Of a DNA stretch of 64,000 bases, positions 25,993 to 35,712 are shown one piece after another. The first letter of the stretch is position 1. Every line of letters begins with the position of its first letter. Made by a program: the position numbers and the translations under genes. The notes under the pieces were generated by a model, which saw only the letters and a program-made list of their open reading frames with translations, was not told where the DNA came from and searched no databases. Location of the stretch: contig JAZADZ010000102.1 in NCBI GenBank assembly GCA_036123135.1, positions 1-64,000 of the forward strand, given 5' to 3'. Source of the DNA: GCA-2716065 sp036123135. GTDB taxonomy: Bacteria; Bacteroidota; Bacteroidia; Flavobacteriales_D; Parvicellaceae.

Positions 25993-26031
25993 GAATACCG
26001 CTTCTCTGTTTGAGTGGCGGTATTCTTTTTT
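25993..26031 (+). terminator. Rho-independent terminator of an unseen plus-strand transcript
   Basis: GAATACCGC (25993-26001) pairs with GCGGTATTC (26017-26025). An inner CTC/GAG helix and a TGTTT loop complete it, and six T follow. The T run lies only on the plus strand, while both flanking genes run left. The 317-bp gap 25756-26072 has no plausible coding frame, so the terminator implies a small plus-strand RNA. Confidence 0.7.
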
Positions 26032-26072
26032 AAATATAACTATGTTGCACATTAATTCCAATACTATTCAAT

Positions 26073-26930
26073 CTACCTATATGAACCAAAAAGTGATGTT
26101 GCTTTTACAATTGATCGATTTAAAGCGTGTTGGTCAAGGTTGTGCTTTATCTTATTTTTATTGAAAAATGACACCACGTTTTCGGTGGCCATATTTCCTG
26201 TAAGTTCATCTTTTGCCATAGGACAACCACCTAATCCACCAATTGCGCTATCGAATCGAATGCATTTACTATCAACAGCACTTTTAATTTTCTCTTCCCA
26301 AGTTTTTGGCGTAGTATGCAAATGAGCACCAAATTCAACAGATGGAAATTCATCAATTAGTTTTTTAAATAGCCAAGAAATATTTTCTTTGGTACTCGTT
26401 CCAATGGTATCACTTAAGGAAAGAATACTTATTCCAAATTCACTAAGTAATTTTTCAGACCAATGCGCAACAATATATGGACTCCATTCATCACCATATG
26501 GATTTCCAAATGCCATTGAAAAATATGTCACCAATTTTTTATTACTGTTGATGCAAATTGACTGTACCTCCTCAAGTCTTTTTAAAGAGTTTTTAATGTC
26601 AGAGTTGATATTTTTTCGCTGGAATGTTTCAGAAATTGAAAAAGGAAAACCCAAATAGGAAATCTCATCATAGCTTGCTGCCTGTTTAGCACCTCTTTTA
26701 TTTGCAACAATGACCAATAATTTAGATACTGAATCTAAAATTCGAAGCTTAGGAATAATTTCGGGAGTGTCTGCCATTTGAGGAATGACTTTTGAAGAAA
26801 CAAAGCTACCAACATCAATAGTGTCGAAACCAACTTCAAGCAGAGAGTTGATGTAATCGATTTTAAGCTCAGTTGGAATAAAGCTCTTAATTCCTTGCAT
26901 AGCATCTCTTGGACACTCAACTAACTTCAT
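26073..26930 (-). CDS. mvaB: Hydroxymethylglutaryl-CoA lyase
   Basis: A 285-aa TIM-barrel protein starting MKLVECPRDAMQGIKSFIPTELKIDYINSLLEVGFDTID. The HMGL-like catalytic loop GLGGCPMAKDELTGNMATE is present with the reactive Cys, and metal-site residues appear in GAHLHTTP and the N-terminal ECPRD. It splits HMG-CoA to acetoacetate and acetyl-CoA, the last step of leucine breakdown. Other leucine-degradation genes are not in the window, although a thiolase that could use acetoacetyl-CoA lies at 40.9 kb. The gene is followed by the non-coding gap that holds the plus-strand terminator. Confidence 0.93.
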   Translation of the reverse strand: MKLVECPRDAMQGIKSFIPTELKIDYINSLLEVGFDTIDVGSFVSSKVIPQMADTPEIIPKLRILDSVSKLLVIVANKRGAKQAASYDEISYLGFPFSISETFQRKNINSDIKNSLKRLEEVQSICINSNKKLVTYFSMAFGNPYGDEWSPYIVAHWSEKLLSEFGISILSLSDTIGTSTKENISWLFKKLIDEFPSVEFGAHLHTTPKTWEEKIKSAVDSKCIRFDSAIGGLGGCPMAKDELTGNMATENVVSFFNKNKIKHNLDQHALNRSIVKATSLFGSYR

Positions 26931-26968
26931 GAATTTTTTTAAGTAAAATTAACTATATATTGACAACT

Positions 26969-29224
26969 TTACTTCACCATAAATTTTGAAACAACCTTAT
27001 CTCCATTAATGGTAGCAGCAATTTTGTAAATTCCTGTTCTATATCCGGAAATAGAAATGATTTCTTGATGTGTTCCAGCATTAAGGCCACTGAGCTCAAC
27101 TTGTTGAACAAGTTGTCCAATTCCATTTAAAATTGAAAATGTGACATCAGCATCTTCATTTAAGTTGAATGATACTGTAAGAGCTTCATTTGTGGATATT
27201 GGATTTGGAAAGACTGTAAAGGTAGGTTCAACATCGACACCTGGCTCAATAACTTTAACATTTCCTTGATATGGACGGAAGTTGTAGTTGGTTCCAACAA
27301 CAGTTAAATCTACAATGGAATCCAACGCAGGGAATGAAATGGTAACCTCGCCATTTGCATCAACAAGGCCAGTTCCAAGCTGATTATTGCCTTGTGTCAG
27401 ACAAATTAATGCACCTTCAGCATTACAATTGCTAATGGTAAGGGAGGAAGATCCAAGCTCAAGTTCAGTTGCATGGGAAGCAATCAAATCTGTAGGATTT
27501 AACGTTCTAATTTTGACAGAGGGGTCACCAAAAAATATCCAGGTTTCAACAACCTCCCTACCGGAATTGTTGTAAGCATCCATCATATCCATTTGTCCGT
27601 TATAAAACAACCCACCTAAAGTAAACTTTTTGTTTTGCGCATAGCTCTCAACGAGAATATCAACAACTTCATCTTGAGATGCCATTGGAGGAGCCCATGA
27701 CATAAGGATAGATGAACCACAGACTGAAATAGCACCAGTAGGAGATCCAGACTGCTCGGCCAACATAAACTGCTCAGAGAGGCATGTACCATTGGTAAAA
27801 GTTCCATTATTGCAAGCCACAGAAATTACAAATGGATACTTTCCTTGATTGTTACATTGATTAATGTGAGTAGAGCTAAAGTTTCCAGTTGCACAGCTAT
27901 TCTGAGCACCGTGACCTGTATAATTAAACAAAGTGACTCCAGCATTTACAGCATTTTTTATCATATTACTGTTGGGGCTTCCGTTTGCATCTTGCCCACC
28001 ATGAGACCCATCATAAAACTCAAAAACTTCAGTGAAACCATAATTCATAAGATCTGTTCTTATGTTTCTAAGGTGCTGCCAATCAGCTTCACCGTTGTCG
28101 CCATAACCCTGCCCTTCATCAGAACCAATTCCTAGGGCTTTTTGATACCAATCGCCAGAAACTGGAGATATTTCGTATTCCATATTTCTTGAAAGTATTG
28201 TTTGTAAATCGGTAGAGTTTGATGCACTAAATCTTCCAACAAAAACATCAGGATACCAGTCGTTATTTCCAGCTAGAAGACCATATTTAGAATCAGACCA
28301 TTTTATTTCCTGACCAGTACTTCCAGCATTGTATGACTTAACATCAGCATGATCACCAACAATCAATAAATACACCAAATCAGGGTTTGATGTGTAATAA
28401 TTTTTAACATAATTGTAAATTGAGGATTGATTATTTCCAATCGATGATATTGGCACAAGTTCAGTAGTCATTCCCTTTGAAAACTTCCAATTTAAAAATC
28501 CTTCCATATCATCCATTAAATCGTCTTTACAAATTACGAGCATTGAACCATCTTCTTCAACAGGTGTATATTTTTCGGATTTGTAATTGATAAATCTTCT
28601 AGAATTTATATTGTTTATGTGCCTATTGAGGACATTTGAAGAATTGATTTCATTAATACCAGATTTCTTCTCGTTGAATTGTACTTTTAACTCAATATTT
28701 GTATAGACTCTAAGCACATTGGTTACTGGATTGTATTGGAAAGGTATAATCTCGATAGATTGTCCTCTAACCGAACGAAAAATAAAAGGATTGTTCAGCG
28801 AAATCATATTTTCAGGATAGAATGCGTCAGAATTGTATGTATTCGATTTGGTAAAAGGAACTAAAGAAGGATCAACGTTTCTTTTCAAATTTCCTTTGGA
28901 AGGAGCTATGAAAATATTTTCGTATTCCTTGAAAGAGGATGAGATTATGGTATAGGAAGAAGAACCGGTTGCAGGTAATTCTATGGCACAAGTCAGCCTA
29001 GGAAGATTTGGATTTCCAAGAGAAAGCGATGGATAGGTATTCTGAGCAATAATTTTGGAATGCATTACACCACTTATTTCTTCAAAAGGAACTATGGAAT
29101 ATTCATTAAAATCAACGGAAATTGTCAAAGAATTTTGATTTTCGTTAACAAGCTTGACTTCGTTGGAAGCAAATAATTGAAAAGAAGTTAAAAAAAGAAG
29201 AAAAAGGGTAATTATTTTTTTCAT
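26969..29224 (-). CDS. Gingipain-like C25 cysteine peptidase with T9SS sorting domain
   Basis: A 751-aa protein. Signal peptide (KKIITLFLLFLTSFQLFAS), an N-terminal propeptide-like beta domain (residues 30-200), then a C25 catalytic domain: LVICKDDLMDDM, LVYLLIVGDHADV, DVFVGRFSA, the His motif NYTGHG (near 435) and the Cys motif VISVACNNGTF (near 470). An Ig-like domain follows, then a type A T9SS domain (FTVFPNPISTNEALTV ... TGIYKIAATINGDKVVSKFMVK). It is probably a secreted, surface-attached protease; gingipains prefer Arg or Lys, but specificity cannot be told here. It stands alone, divergent from prfC. Confidence 0.9.
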   Translation of the reverse strand: MKKIITLFLLFLTSFQLFASNEVKLVNENQNSLTISVDFNEYSIVPFEEISGVMHSKIIAQNTYPSLSLGNPNLPRLTCAIELPATGSSSYTIISSSFKEYENIFIAPSKGNLKRNVDPSLVPFTKSNTYNSDAFYPENMISLNNPFIFRSVRGQSIEIIPFQYNPVTNVLRVYTNIELKVQFNEKKSGINEINSSNVLNRHINNINSRRFINYKSEKYTPVEEDGSMLVICKDDLMDDMEGFLNWKFSKGMTTELVPISSIGNNQSSIYNYVKNYYTSNPDLVYLLIVGDHADVKSYNAGSTGQEIKWSDSKYGLLAGNNDWYPDVFVGRFSASNSTDLQTILSRNMEYEISPVSGDWYQKALGIGSDEGQGYGDNGEADWQHLRNIRTDLMNYGFTEVFEFYDGSHGGQDANGSPNSNMIKNAVNAGVTLFNYTGHGAQNSCATGNFSSTHINQCNNQGKYPFVISVACNNGTFTNGTCLSEQFMLAEQSGSPTGAISVCGSSILMSWAPPMASQDEVVDILVESYAQNKKFTLGGLFYNGQMDMMDAYNNSGREVVETWIFFGDPSVKIRTLNPTDLIASHATELELGSSSLTISNCNAEGALICLTQGNNQLGTGLVDANGEVTISFPALDSIVDLTVVGTNYNFRPYQGNVKVIEPGVDVEPTFTVFPNPISTNEALTVSFNLNEDADVTFSILNGIGQLVQQVELSGLNAGTHQEIISISGYRTGIYKIAATINGDKVVSKFMVK

Positions 29225-29400
29225 AGCATATTTTTAAAAGGAATTTAAATATACAAAAGCATTTGTATTGTATTGGTTGCCTGTTGAACAAACAATTAAC
29301 AAGAATAATTTCAAAAAATATTTGCACCTACAAATCTCTAAGCTTTCGTCGAAATATCTTCTTATAATAGTATATTCGCAACTGAGCTAATTCAATACAC

Positions 29401-30996
29401 ATGAGCACCATTTCAGAAACTGAAAAAAGAAGAACTTTTGGAATTATTTCTCATCCTGATGCTGGTAAAACCACGCTAACAGAAAAGTTATTGCTCTTTG
29501 GAGGTGCAATTCAATCTGCAGGAGCAGTTAAAAGCAATAAAATAAAAAAGTCTGCTACGTCAGATTTTATGGAAATTGAAAAACAAAGAGGAATTTCAGT
29601 TGCTACTTCAGTAATGGCTTTTAACTACCTAAACAAGCAAATTAATATTCTAGACACACCCGGTCACAAAGATTTTGCTGAAGACACCTACAGAACGCTT
29701 ACAGCAGTAGATAGTGTAATTATGGTTATTGATTGTGCTAATGGGGTTGAAGCTCAAACGGAAAAATTGATGGAGGTTTGTAGGATGAGGGATACTCCAG
29801 TAATTGTCTTTATCAATAAAATGGACAGAGAAGGCAAAGATGCCTTTGATTTACTTGACGAAATTGAAGAAAAGCTATCAATAAACGTAAAACCTATGAG
29901 TTGGCCAATAGGTATTGGCGCTACTTTTAAAGGGGTGTACAACATGCACAAAACCAATTTAAATCTATTTGATGGAAATAAAACAGGAATTGAAAAAAAC
30001 GTAATATCTATTGATAATTTAAGAGATTCCAATCTAGATAGTATTATTGGCCAGGAGGAAGCAAATGTATTGAGAGATGAGGTTGAATTGATTGAAGAGG
30101 TATATGGAGATTTTGATTCCGAAAGTTATCTTGCTGGAAAAGTTGCTCCTGTTTTCTTTGGATCAGCACTTAATAATTTTGGAGTTCAGGAACTTTTGGA
30201 AACTTTCATTGAAATATCTCCGACTCCAAGAGGAAGATTAACGGATCAAAGAATCATTCTTCCAGATGAACAAAAATTTAGTGGTTTCGTTTTTAAAATA
30301 CATGCTAACATAGATCCCAAACATAGAGATAGAATAGCATTTTTACGAATCGTTTCTGGAAAATTTCAGCGCAATACATTTTACAAACACATAAGACTCA
30401 ACAAAAAATTAAAATTTCCCAACCCAACAAGTTTCATGGCCTCCAGCAAAGAGGTGGTTGATGAAGCTTATCCAGGTGATGTTATCGGTCTCTACGATTC
30501 TGGTAATTTCAAAATTGGTGATACGCTCACTGAGGGAGAAAATTTCAATTTCAAGGGGATTCCTAGTTTTTCGCCCGAATTATTCAAAGAAATTCAAAAC
30601 GAAAATCCAATGAAGACAAAGCAACTTGAAAAAGGGGTTGCCCAACTAACAGACGAAGGGGTTGCTCAACTTTTTACACTGCAACCAGGAAACAGAAAAG
30701 TTATTGGAACTGTTGGTGAATTACAATTTGAAGTAATTCAATATCGATTAGAGCATGAATACGGTGCCTCGTGTAGTTTTACTGCAAAAAACTTCCATAA
30801 AGCATGCTGGATGACGTCTGAAGACTCATCAAAAATTGATGACTTTATAAAAAGAAAAGTAGGTAATATTGGATACGATAAAGATCAAAATCCAGTGTTT
30901 TTAGCTCCATCCGTTTTTCTACTCAACCAAGCAGAAAGTGACTATCCCGAAATTACTTTTCATAAGAATTCTGAATTCAAATTAGATGAAAATTAA
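29401..30996 (+). CDS. prfC: Peptide chain release factor 3
   Basis: A 531-aa translation GTPase. The G domain has SHPDAGKTTLTEK (P-loop), DTPGHKDF and NKMDREGKDAFDLLDEIE, the last typical of RF3. RF3-type domains II and III follow (GAVKSNKIKKSATSDFMEIEKQRGISV at switch I; later AQLTDEGVAQLF and GELQFEVIQYRLEHEYGA). It recycles RF1 and RF2 from the ribosome after peptide release. It overlaps the Nudix gene by 11 bp. Confidence 0.96.
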   Translation: MSTISETEKRRTFGIISHPDAGKTTLTEKLLLFGGAIQSAGAVKSNKIKKSATSDFMEIEKQRGISVATSVMAFNYLNKQINILDTPGHKDFAEDTYRTLTAVDSVIMVIDCANGVEAQTEKLMEVCRMRDTPVIVFINKMDREGKDAFDLLDEIEEKLSINVKPMSWPIGIGATFKGVYNMHKTNLNLFDGNKTGIEKNVISIDNLRDSNLDSIIGQEEANVLRDEVELIEEVYGDFDSESYLAGKVAPVFFGSALNNFGVQELLETFIEISPTPRGRLTDQRIILPDEQKFSGFVFKIHANIDPKHRDRIAFLRIVSGKFQRNTFYKHIRLNKKLKFPNPTSFMASSKEVVDEAYPGDVIGLYDSGNFKIGDTLTEGENFNFKGIPSFSPELFKEIQNENPMKTKQLEKGVAQLTDEGVAQLFTLQPGNRKVIGTVGELQFEVIQYRLEHEYGASCSFTAKNFHKACWMTSEDSSKIDDFIKRKVGNIGYDKDQNPVFLAPSVFLLNQAESDYPEITFHKNSEFKLDEN

Positions 30997-31423
30997 AGTT
31001 GACAACTTTAACATAAGAGTTTATGCACTTATTCAAAATGGTCGAAAAATTTTGTTGAGTCACGAGCTCATCAACAACAAAAGAGTACAAAAATTTCCAG
31101 GTGGAGGAGTTGAATACGGAGAAGGAATTGTTGAAGCTCTTCAACGAGAAGCGATTGAGGAAATGAATTTAACACTTAAAGAAATAAAACACTTTTACAC
31201 CACTGATTTCTTCCAACAAAGTTCTTTCAATAAAAACGATCAACTTATATCAATTTATTATACCGCAAATCTTAGTAAAAATATTTTTGGAAGTAAGCTC
31301 ACAAAAAATCCAAGTAAAAACCATCCTGCTTTCTGTTGGCATAATCTTAACGAAATAAGCGATAAAGATTTTCATTTTCCAATTGATAAGTACGTTTATT
31401 CAATGCTTAAAAAAAACTATTGA
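30986..31423 (+). CDS. Nudix hydrolase
   Basis: A 145-aa protein with a Nudix box: PGGGVEYGEGIVEALQREA then IEEMNL, fitting GX5EX7REUXEEXGU with Asn in place of the final Gly-type position. Such enzymes hydrolyse nucleoside diphosphates linked to another group; the substrate is unknown. It begins in the last codons of prfC (11-bp overlap) and is followed by the DUF2490 gene, which has a signal peptide and is probably a separate function. Confidence 0.85.
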   Translation: MKIKVDNFNIRVYALIQNGRKILLSHELINNKRVQKFPGGGVEYGEGIVEALQREAIEEMNLTLKEIKHFYTTDFFQQSSFNKNDQLISIYYTANLSKNIFGSKLTKNPSKNHPAFCWHNLNEISDKDFHFPIDKYVYSMLKKNY

Positions 31424-31478
31424 GGCAAAAATTAATACTTTTAATAAGTTTAAATTTTATTCAAATTTTTTAAGTACC

Positions 31479-32243
31479 ATGTTTTTCAGAAAAATAATTC
31501 TGCTTTTTTGTTCTACATTTTTATTTTTTTGGATGTCCGCCCAAGATCAAAATGATTTTGAATCTTGGACTTCTGTTGGAATTGAAAAAAAGTTATTTGA
31601 CAAAACTTTAACCCTTTCTTTATCTGAACAAGTTAGATTAGAAAACAACAGTTCGAATATGGATCTGTTTTTTACTCAATTAGGCGTTAAATATCAATTT
31701 TTTAAGAACTGGAGTATAGCATTTGGATACAGATTAATGAGAGAAAATGAAGGCAATAAAGACTTATCCAAACATTCTAGATGGCATACAGATCTTTCGT
31801 TCAAACATAAAATGAACCGTTTTGGAATTTCATATCGATTTAGATTCCAACAGAAAAGTTCAATTTCAGAAAATTACCTGCCAATAAACAAAATGAGATT
31901 TAGATTAAAAACTTCATACAACATTAAGGATTGGAAATGGGACCCCTATTTTACGAGCGAGCTGTTCCACATCCAAAAACGAATTTCCATAGAAAATTAT
32001 GTTCCATCCGTAGCACAAAGTAACTTTTCAATTGTTGGTTTCGAAAAGATTAGATTTAGTTTTGGAACTTCAAAAAAAGTTAAAAATTTGGGGAAACTTA
32101 ATCTTTTTTACAGATTTGAACACGAATTTAATGGGTACCCCTATTCCATTTCTGGTATGGAAGATTGGTCCTCCTCTACCCACGCTTTAACAGGGTTTAA
32201 AAATTGGCACATTATTGGCTTAAATTTCAACTTCAACATATGA
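31479..32243 (+). CDS. DUF2490 outer-membrane-type protein
   Basis: A 254-aa protein. The start at ATG 31479 gives a clear signal peptide (MFFRKIILLFCSTFLFFWMSAQ). The upstream frame overlaps the Nudix gene and is not signal-like. The mature part is rich in alternating beta strands ending in aromatic residues (FESWTSVGIEK, WSIAFGYRLMREN, FGISYRFRFQQKS, WHIIGLNFNFNI), which suggests a small beta-barrel and matches DUF2490. It shares ATGA with the next gene (4-bp overlap), so it is coupled to the CotH-like lipoprotein. Function unknown. Confidence 0.75.
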   Translation: MFFRKIILLFCSTFLFFWMSAQDQNDFESWTSVGIEKKLFDKTLTLSLSEQVRLENNSSNMDLFFTQLGVKYQFFKNWSIAFGYRLMRENEGNKDLSKHSRWHTDLSFKHKMNRFGISYRFRFQQKSSISENYLPINKMRFRLKTSYNIKDWKWDPYFTSELFHIQKRISIENYVPSVAQSNFSIVGFEKIRFSFGTSKKVKNLGKLNLFYRFEHEFNGYPYSISGMEDWSSSTHALTGFKNWHIIGLNFNFNI

Positions 32244-33646
32244 GAACTTCTCACACAATTTTAACTATTGCTATCGGGATATCAATTTTGACAGGATGCA
32301 ATAAAAACAATTCCCTAAACATTGAAGAAAGTCCAAATTATGCTTTCGTTTTCAATGACAATGAAGTACAACGAATTGACATCAAAATAAGTTCTGAATA
32401 TTGGACTGTAATGCAAGAAGATCTTGTTGAAGTGTTAAGCTCTTCTGGGGGATCATTTGGTTTTTCAGACCAAACTCCTGTTTATGTTCCATGTCAGGTA
32501 TTTCACAATCAGAGACAATGGTATGATGTTGGAATTCGATATAAAGGAAACTCGAGTTTGAATTTTGCCTACAACGACAACATTAATAAATTACCATTCA
32601 GATTAGAATTCAACCATTTTGAGGACGAGAATCCATTACTAAACAACCAATCTTTCTACGGATTTAAACAACTATCATTTGGAAATAATTTTAAAGATGA
32701 ATCATTCATTCACGAAAAATTAGCTTCAGATATATATCGTGAATTTGGAGTTCCTTGCTCAAAAACAGCATTTTGCAGAGTATATATCGACCATGGTGAT
32801 GGACCAGTTTATTATGGTATGTACACAATGATTGAAGTAGTTTTTGACACGATGCTTTCAGATTATTTTAACAATAATGACGGGAATTGCTACAAGCCAG
32901 ATGGTGACGGAGCAAAATTAAATGATCCAGGTTTAATAAGCTCAGAATTTTTTATCAATAAAGCAAAAAATCCTGGATCTTTATTAGACGTTACAAATTT
33001 TGTTAGTGCTCTTCTTTCAAACCAGCGAACATCTAACCCATCACTTTGGAGATCTAATCTAGAATCCACATTCAATGTATCACTATTTTTAAAATGGCTA
33101 GCGGCAAATACAACTATGCAAAATTGGGATACGTATGGAAAAATGACCCACAACTATTACATGTACAACAATTCTTCTACTGGAAAGCTTTGCTGGATCC
33201 CATGGGACAATAATGAAACTTTTATTGGAACTTCAACTGGTGGCGGTGGTGGTGGTCCCGGAGGTGGCGGACCTGGTGGCGGCGGACCTGGTGGCGGCGG
33301 ACCAGAAGTTTTAGCATTTGATTTTTCAAATTTAGATCAGTTTCCACTTAGTCCAACTGGAGACGTTGCTTGGCCTTTGATTGAGTATTTGTACGAAGAT
33401 TCTGAATACAAATCCATGTACGACGCATACATCGACGAATTTATTTCTAGTGCTTTTGAACCTGGAAAAGTAACTTCAAAAATTTCAACTTATCATAACC
33501 TAATTTCACCTTATATAATTGGGGAAAATGGTGAGCAGCAGGGATACACATTTTTAAATTCAAGCAATCAATTTACTAGTTCAGAAGCCTCAATGATTTC
33601 GTTTGTTCAAAATAGAGTTGTTGAAGCAGCAAATTATACTCCCTAG
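32240..33646 (+). CDS. CotH-like kinase-family lipoprotein with a Gly-rich insert
   Basis: A 468-aa lipoprotein (lipobox ILTGC near residue 20). The start ATG 32240 overlaps the DUF2490 stop; the longer frame upstream has no signal sequence. CotH features: VQRIDIKISSEYWTVM, GIRYKGNSSLNF, FKDESFIHEKLASDIYREFGVPCSKT, YYGMYTMIEVVFD, and CWIPWDNNETFIG, where an Asp at PWD would match the metal-binding Asp. A Gly/Pro-rich insert (GGGGP x3) follows at residues 341-355. CotH proteins are atypical protein kinases related to spore-coat CotH; bacterial secreted members are mostly uncharacterised. A second CotH gene follows one base after the stop. Confidence 0.82.
   Translation: MRTSHTILTIAIGISILTGCNKNNSLNIEESPNYAFVFNDNEVQRIDIKISSEYWTVMQEDLVEVLSSSGGSFGFSDQTPVYVPCQVFHNQRQWYDVGIRYKGNSSLNFAYNDNINKLPFRLEFNHFEDENPLLNNQSFYGFKQLSFGNNFKDESFIHEKLASDIYREFGVPCSKTAFCRVYIDHGDGPVYYGMYTMIEVVFDTMLSDYFNNNDGNCYKPDGDGAKLNDPGLISSEFFINKAKNPGSLLDVTNFVSALLSNQRTSNPSLWRSNLESTFNVSLFLKWLAANTTMQNWDTYGKMTHNYYMYNNSSTGKLCWIPWDNNETFIGTSTGGGGGGPGGGGPGGGGPGGGGPEVLAFDFSNLDQFPLSPTGDVAWPLIEYLYEDSEYKSMYDAYIDEFISSAFEPGKVTSKISTYHNLISPYIIGENGEQQGYTFLNSSNQFTSSEASMISFVQNRVVEAANYTP
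33260..33304 (+). repeat. 15-bp tandem repeat (3 units) encoding GGGGP
   Basis: Three consecutive units of 15 bp (33260-33274, 33275-33289, 33290-33304) differ at only a few bases and encode GGGGP in frame. The GC content is far above that of the surrounding gene, a feature of slippage-prone sequence. Confidence 0.85.
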
Positions 33647-33647
33647 C

Positions 33648-35711
33648 TTGAAAAAATTTGCATATATAATTCCATTTTTTACCACTATAGTTTGTGCTCA
33701 ACCGGGTGGAGAAAATTGTGCAACGGCAACAACTATTCCATCTATTCCATTTATTGGAATAGGCAATACAGCGTCGGCCGATGATGATTATTTCGAGATA
33801 TGTCCAGACGTGGGAAATTTGGCAGGAGCACCTGACCATGTTTATGTTTATTCAACTGGAAATAATGTTGAATATATTGATGTAAGTTTATGTAAAAATG
33901 TTACCAATTATGACTCTCAGCTGATAGTTTATGAGAACAATTGCATAACTGCACCTTTTGCATGTCAGGAAGATGGTTGCCAATCTCCCTTCTTTTCAGC
34001 ACCATACAACTCAGAGCTAGTTGGCCTTCAACTTCAACCCAACAGCGATTACTATATTGTTGTAGACGGTTATGACGCAAATTCAACTGGAAACTATCAG
34101 CTTAATGTTGACTCAAGTAGTGCTTTTTTGCTTCCCGATTCATCAAAACTTCCCTTAATATTTATCAACACTCTTGGTCAAGAAATTGTTGATGAACCCA
34201 AAATCAATGCTCACATGGGAATTGTCTATGACACCAATGGAGGATACAACAAACCTTCAGATGCTCTAAATCATTACAACGGAGATATTGGTATTGAAAT
34301 TAGAGGTTCATCTTCTACAAGTTTTCCTAAAAAAGGATATGCTGTTGAAACCCGAGATGTTTTTGGAGCCAATAATAATGTTTCACTATTTGGCATGCCA
34401 AAAGAGAATGACTGGGTATTACACGGACCATATAGTGACAAATCTTTACTGCGCAATTTTCTAAGCTACAGCTTGGGTAGAAAAATGTACAACTACTCTC
34501 CAAGAACAATATTTTGTGAACTAATTGTAAACAACCAATACCTTGGTGTATATCTTTTTACTGAAAAGATTAAAAGAGATAAAGGCAGGATAAATATCTC
34601 TACCATTGATTTAGACGATAATAGCGGAGATTCGATTACAGGTGGATACATTTTCAAGATAGATAAATTCACAGGAGGAAATAATGACCACTGGACATCT
34701 TCATTTTTGACCAATTCTACCAACCCACAAACCATTGATTTTTTATATCACTATCCGAAAGCCGATGAAATTAATTTCTTTCAAAAAAATTACATTCAAT
34801 CGTTTGTATATGCATTTGAAAGTGCTTTATACGGCCCAAATTTCACGGATACTTTGTTGGGATACAGACAGTATGCAGACATCAATTCCTTTGTTGATTA
34901 TTTCCTTTTAACAGAGTCAACCAAAGATGTTGATGGATATCGAATTAGTACCTATTTATACAAATACAGAGACAGTAAAGGAGGAAAACTTTTTGTTGGT
35001 CCACCATGGGACTATAATCTTGGGTGGGGAAATGCGGATTATTGTGAAGGTGGGTTAACTAGCGGTTGGGCCTATGAAATCAACTCAATATGTACTGGAC
35101 AATGGCAGGTTCCTTTTTGGTGGGAAAGATTGATGGAAGATCCAGAGTTTCTAAATAGAATAAATTGCAGATGGGAAGAGTTAAGAATTGGTCCATTTCA
35201 CAATGACTCCATCATGCAATTCATTGATGAAAATGTATCTTTAATGGGAAATGCAATTTCAAGAAATTTTGTAAGGTGGGATATATTAGACACCTATGTT
35301 TGGCCAAACAACTTTATAGGAACAAACTATGCTCAAGAATTGTATTACCTAAAAACATGGATTACAGATAGACTCAACTGGATGGATGATAATCTTCCTG
35401 GATCTTCAATTGACTGTACGTTTTTGAGTGAAAATGAATTCGAGTTAAATCCTACGATTTCTGTTTTCCCCAATCCATTTAGAGATCATTTTTTTATTGA
35501 TATTCAACTTTCAAAACCAAGTTCTAATATTCTAATTGAGCTTTTTGATATAAATGGTAAAAAACTTCTGTCTAAAAAATTTAGCGCAATCAATAATATG
35601 GTTTTTAGCTCAGTAAAAAATCAAGAAATAGCACTCCTCCCAAGAGGTTTATTTCTAATCACAGTTTCAATTGACGATTTTCAAAGTACCTATAAGTTAA
35701 TTAAACTTTAA
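33648..35711 (+). CDS. CotH-family protein with T9SS sorting domain
   Basis: A 687-aa protein if started at TTG 33648, which gives MKKFAYIIPFFTTIVCAQPG, a signal peptide; the frame upstream overlaps the first CotH gene. An N-terminal beta domain (NCATATTIPSIPFIG..., residues 20-165) is followed by the CotH domain: IRGSSSTSFPKKGYAVETRD, NDWVLHGPYSDKSLLRNFLSY, YLGVYLFTEKIKRDKGRI and FVGPPWDYNLGWGN. The C-terminus is a T9SS domain (ISVFPNPFRDHFFIDIQ ... LPRGLFLITVSI). It should be exported and attached at the cell surface. It is directly adjacent to the lipoprotein CotH (1 bp gap), so the pair is probably co-expressed with DUF2490. Confidence 0.82.
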   Translation: MKKFAYIIPFFTTIVCAQPGGENCATATTIPSIPFIGIGNTASADDDYFEICPDVGNLAGAPDHVYVYSTGNNVEYIDVSLCKNVTNYDSQLIVYENNCITAPFACQEDGCQSPFFSAPYNSELVGLQLQPNSDYYIVVDGYDANSTGNYQLNVDSSSAFLLPDSSKLPLIFINTLGQEIVDEPKINAHMGIVYDTNGGYNKPSDALNHYNGDIGIEIRGSSSTSFPKKGYAVETRDVFGANNNVSLFGMPKENDWVLHGPYSDKSLLRNFLSYSLGRKMYNYSPRTIFCELIVNNQYLGVYLFTEKIKRDKGRINISTIDLDDNSGDSITGGYIFKIDKFTGGNNDHWTSSFLTNSTNPQTIDFLYHYPKADEINFFQKNYIQSFVYAFESALYGPNFTDTLLGYRQYADINSFVDYFLLTESTKDVDGYRISTYLYKYRDSKGGKLFVGPPWDYNLGWGNADYCEGGLTSGWAYEINSICTGQWQVPFWWERLMEDPEFLNRINCRWEELRIGPFHNDSIMQFIDENVSLMGNAISRNFVRWDILDTYVWPNNFIGTNYAQELYYLKTWITDRLNWMDDNLPGSSIDCTFLSENEFELNPTISVFPNPFRDHFFIDIQLSKPSSNILIELFDINGKKLLSKKFSAINNMVFSSVKNQEIALLPRGLFLITVSIDDFQSTYKLIKL

Positions 35712-35712
35712 A

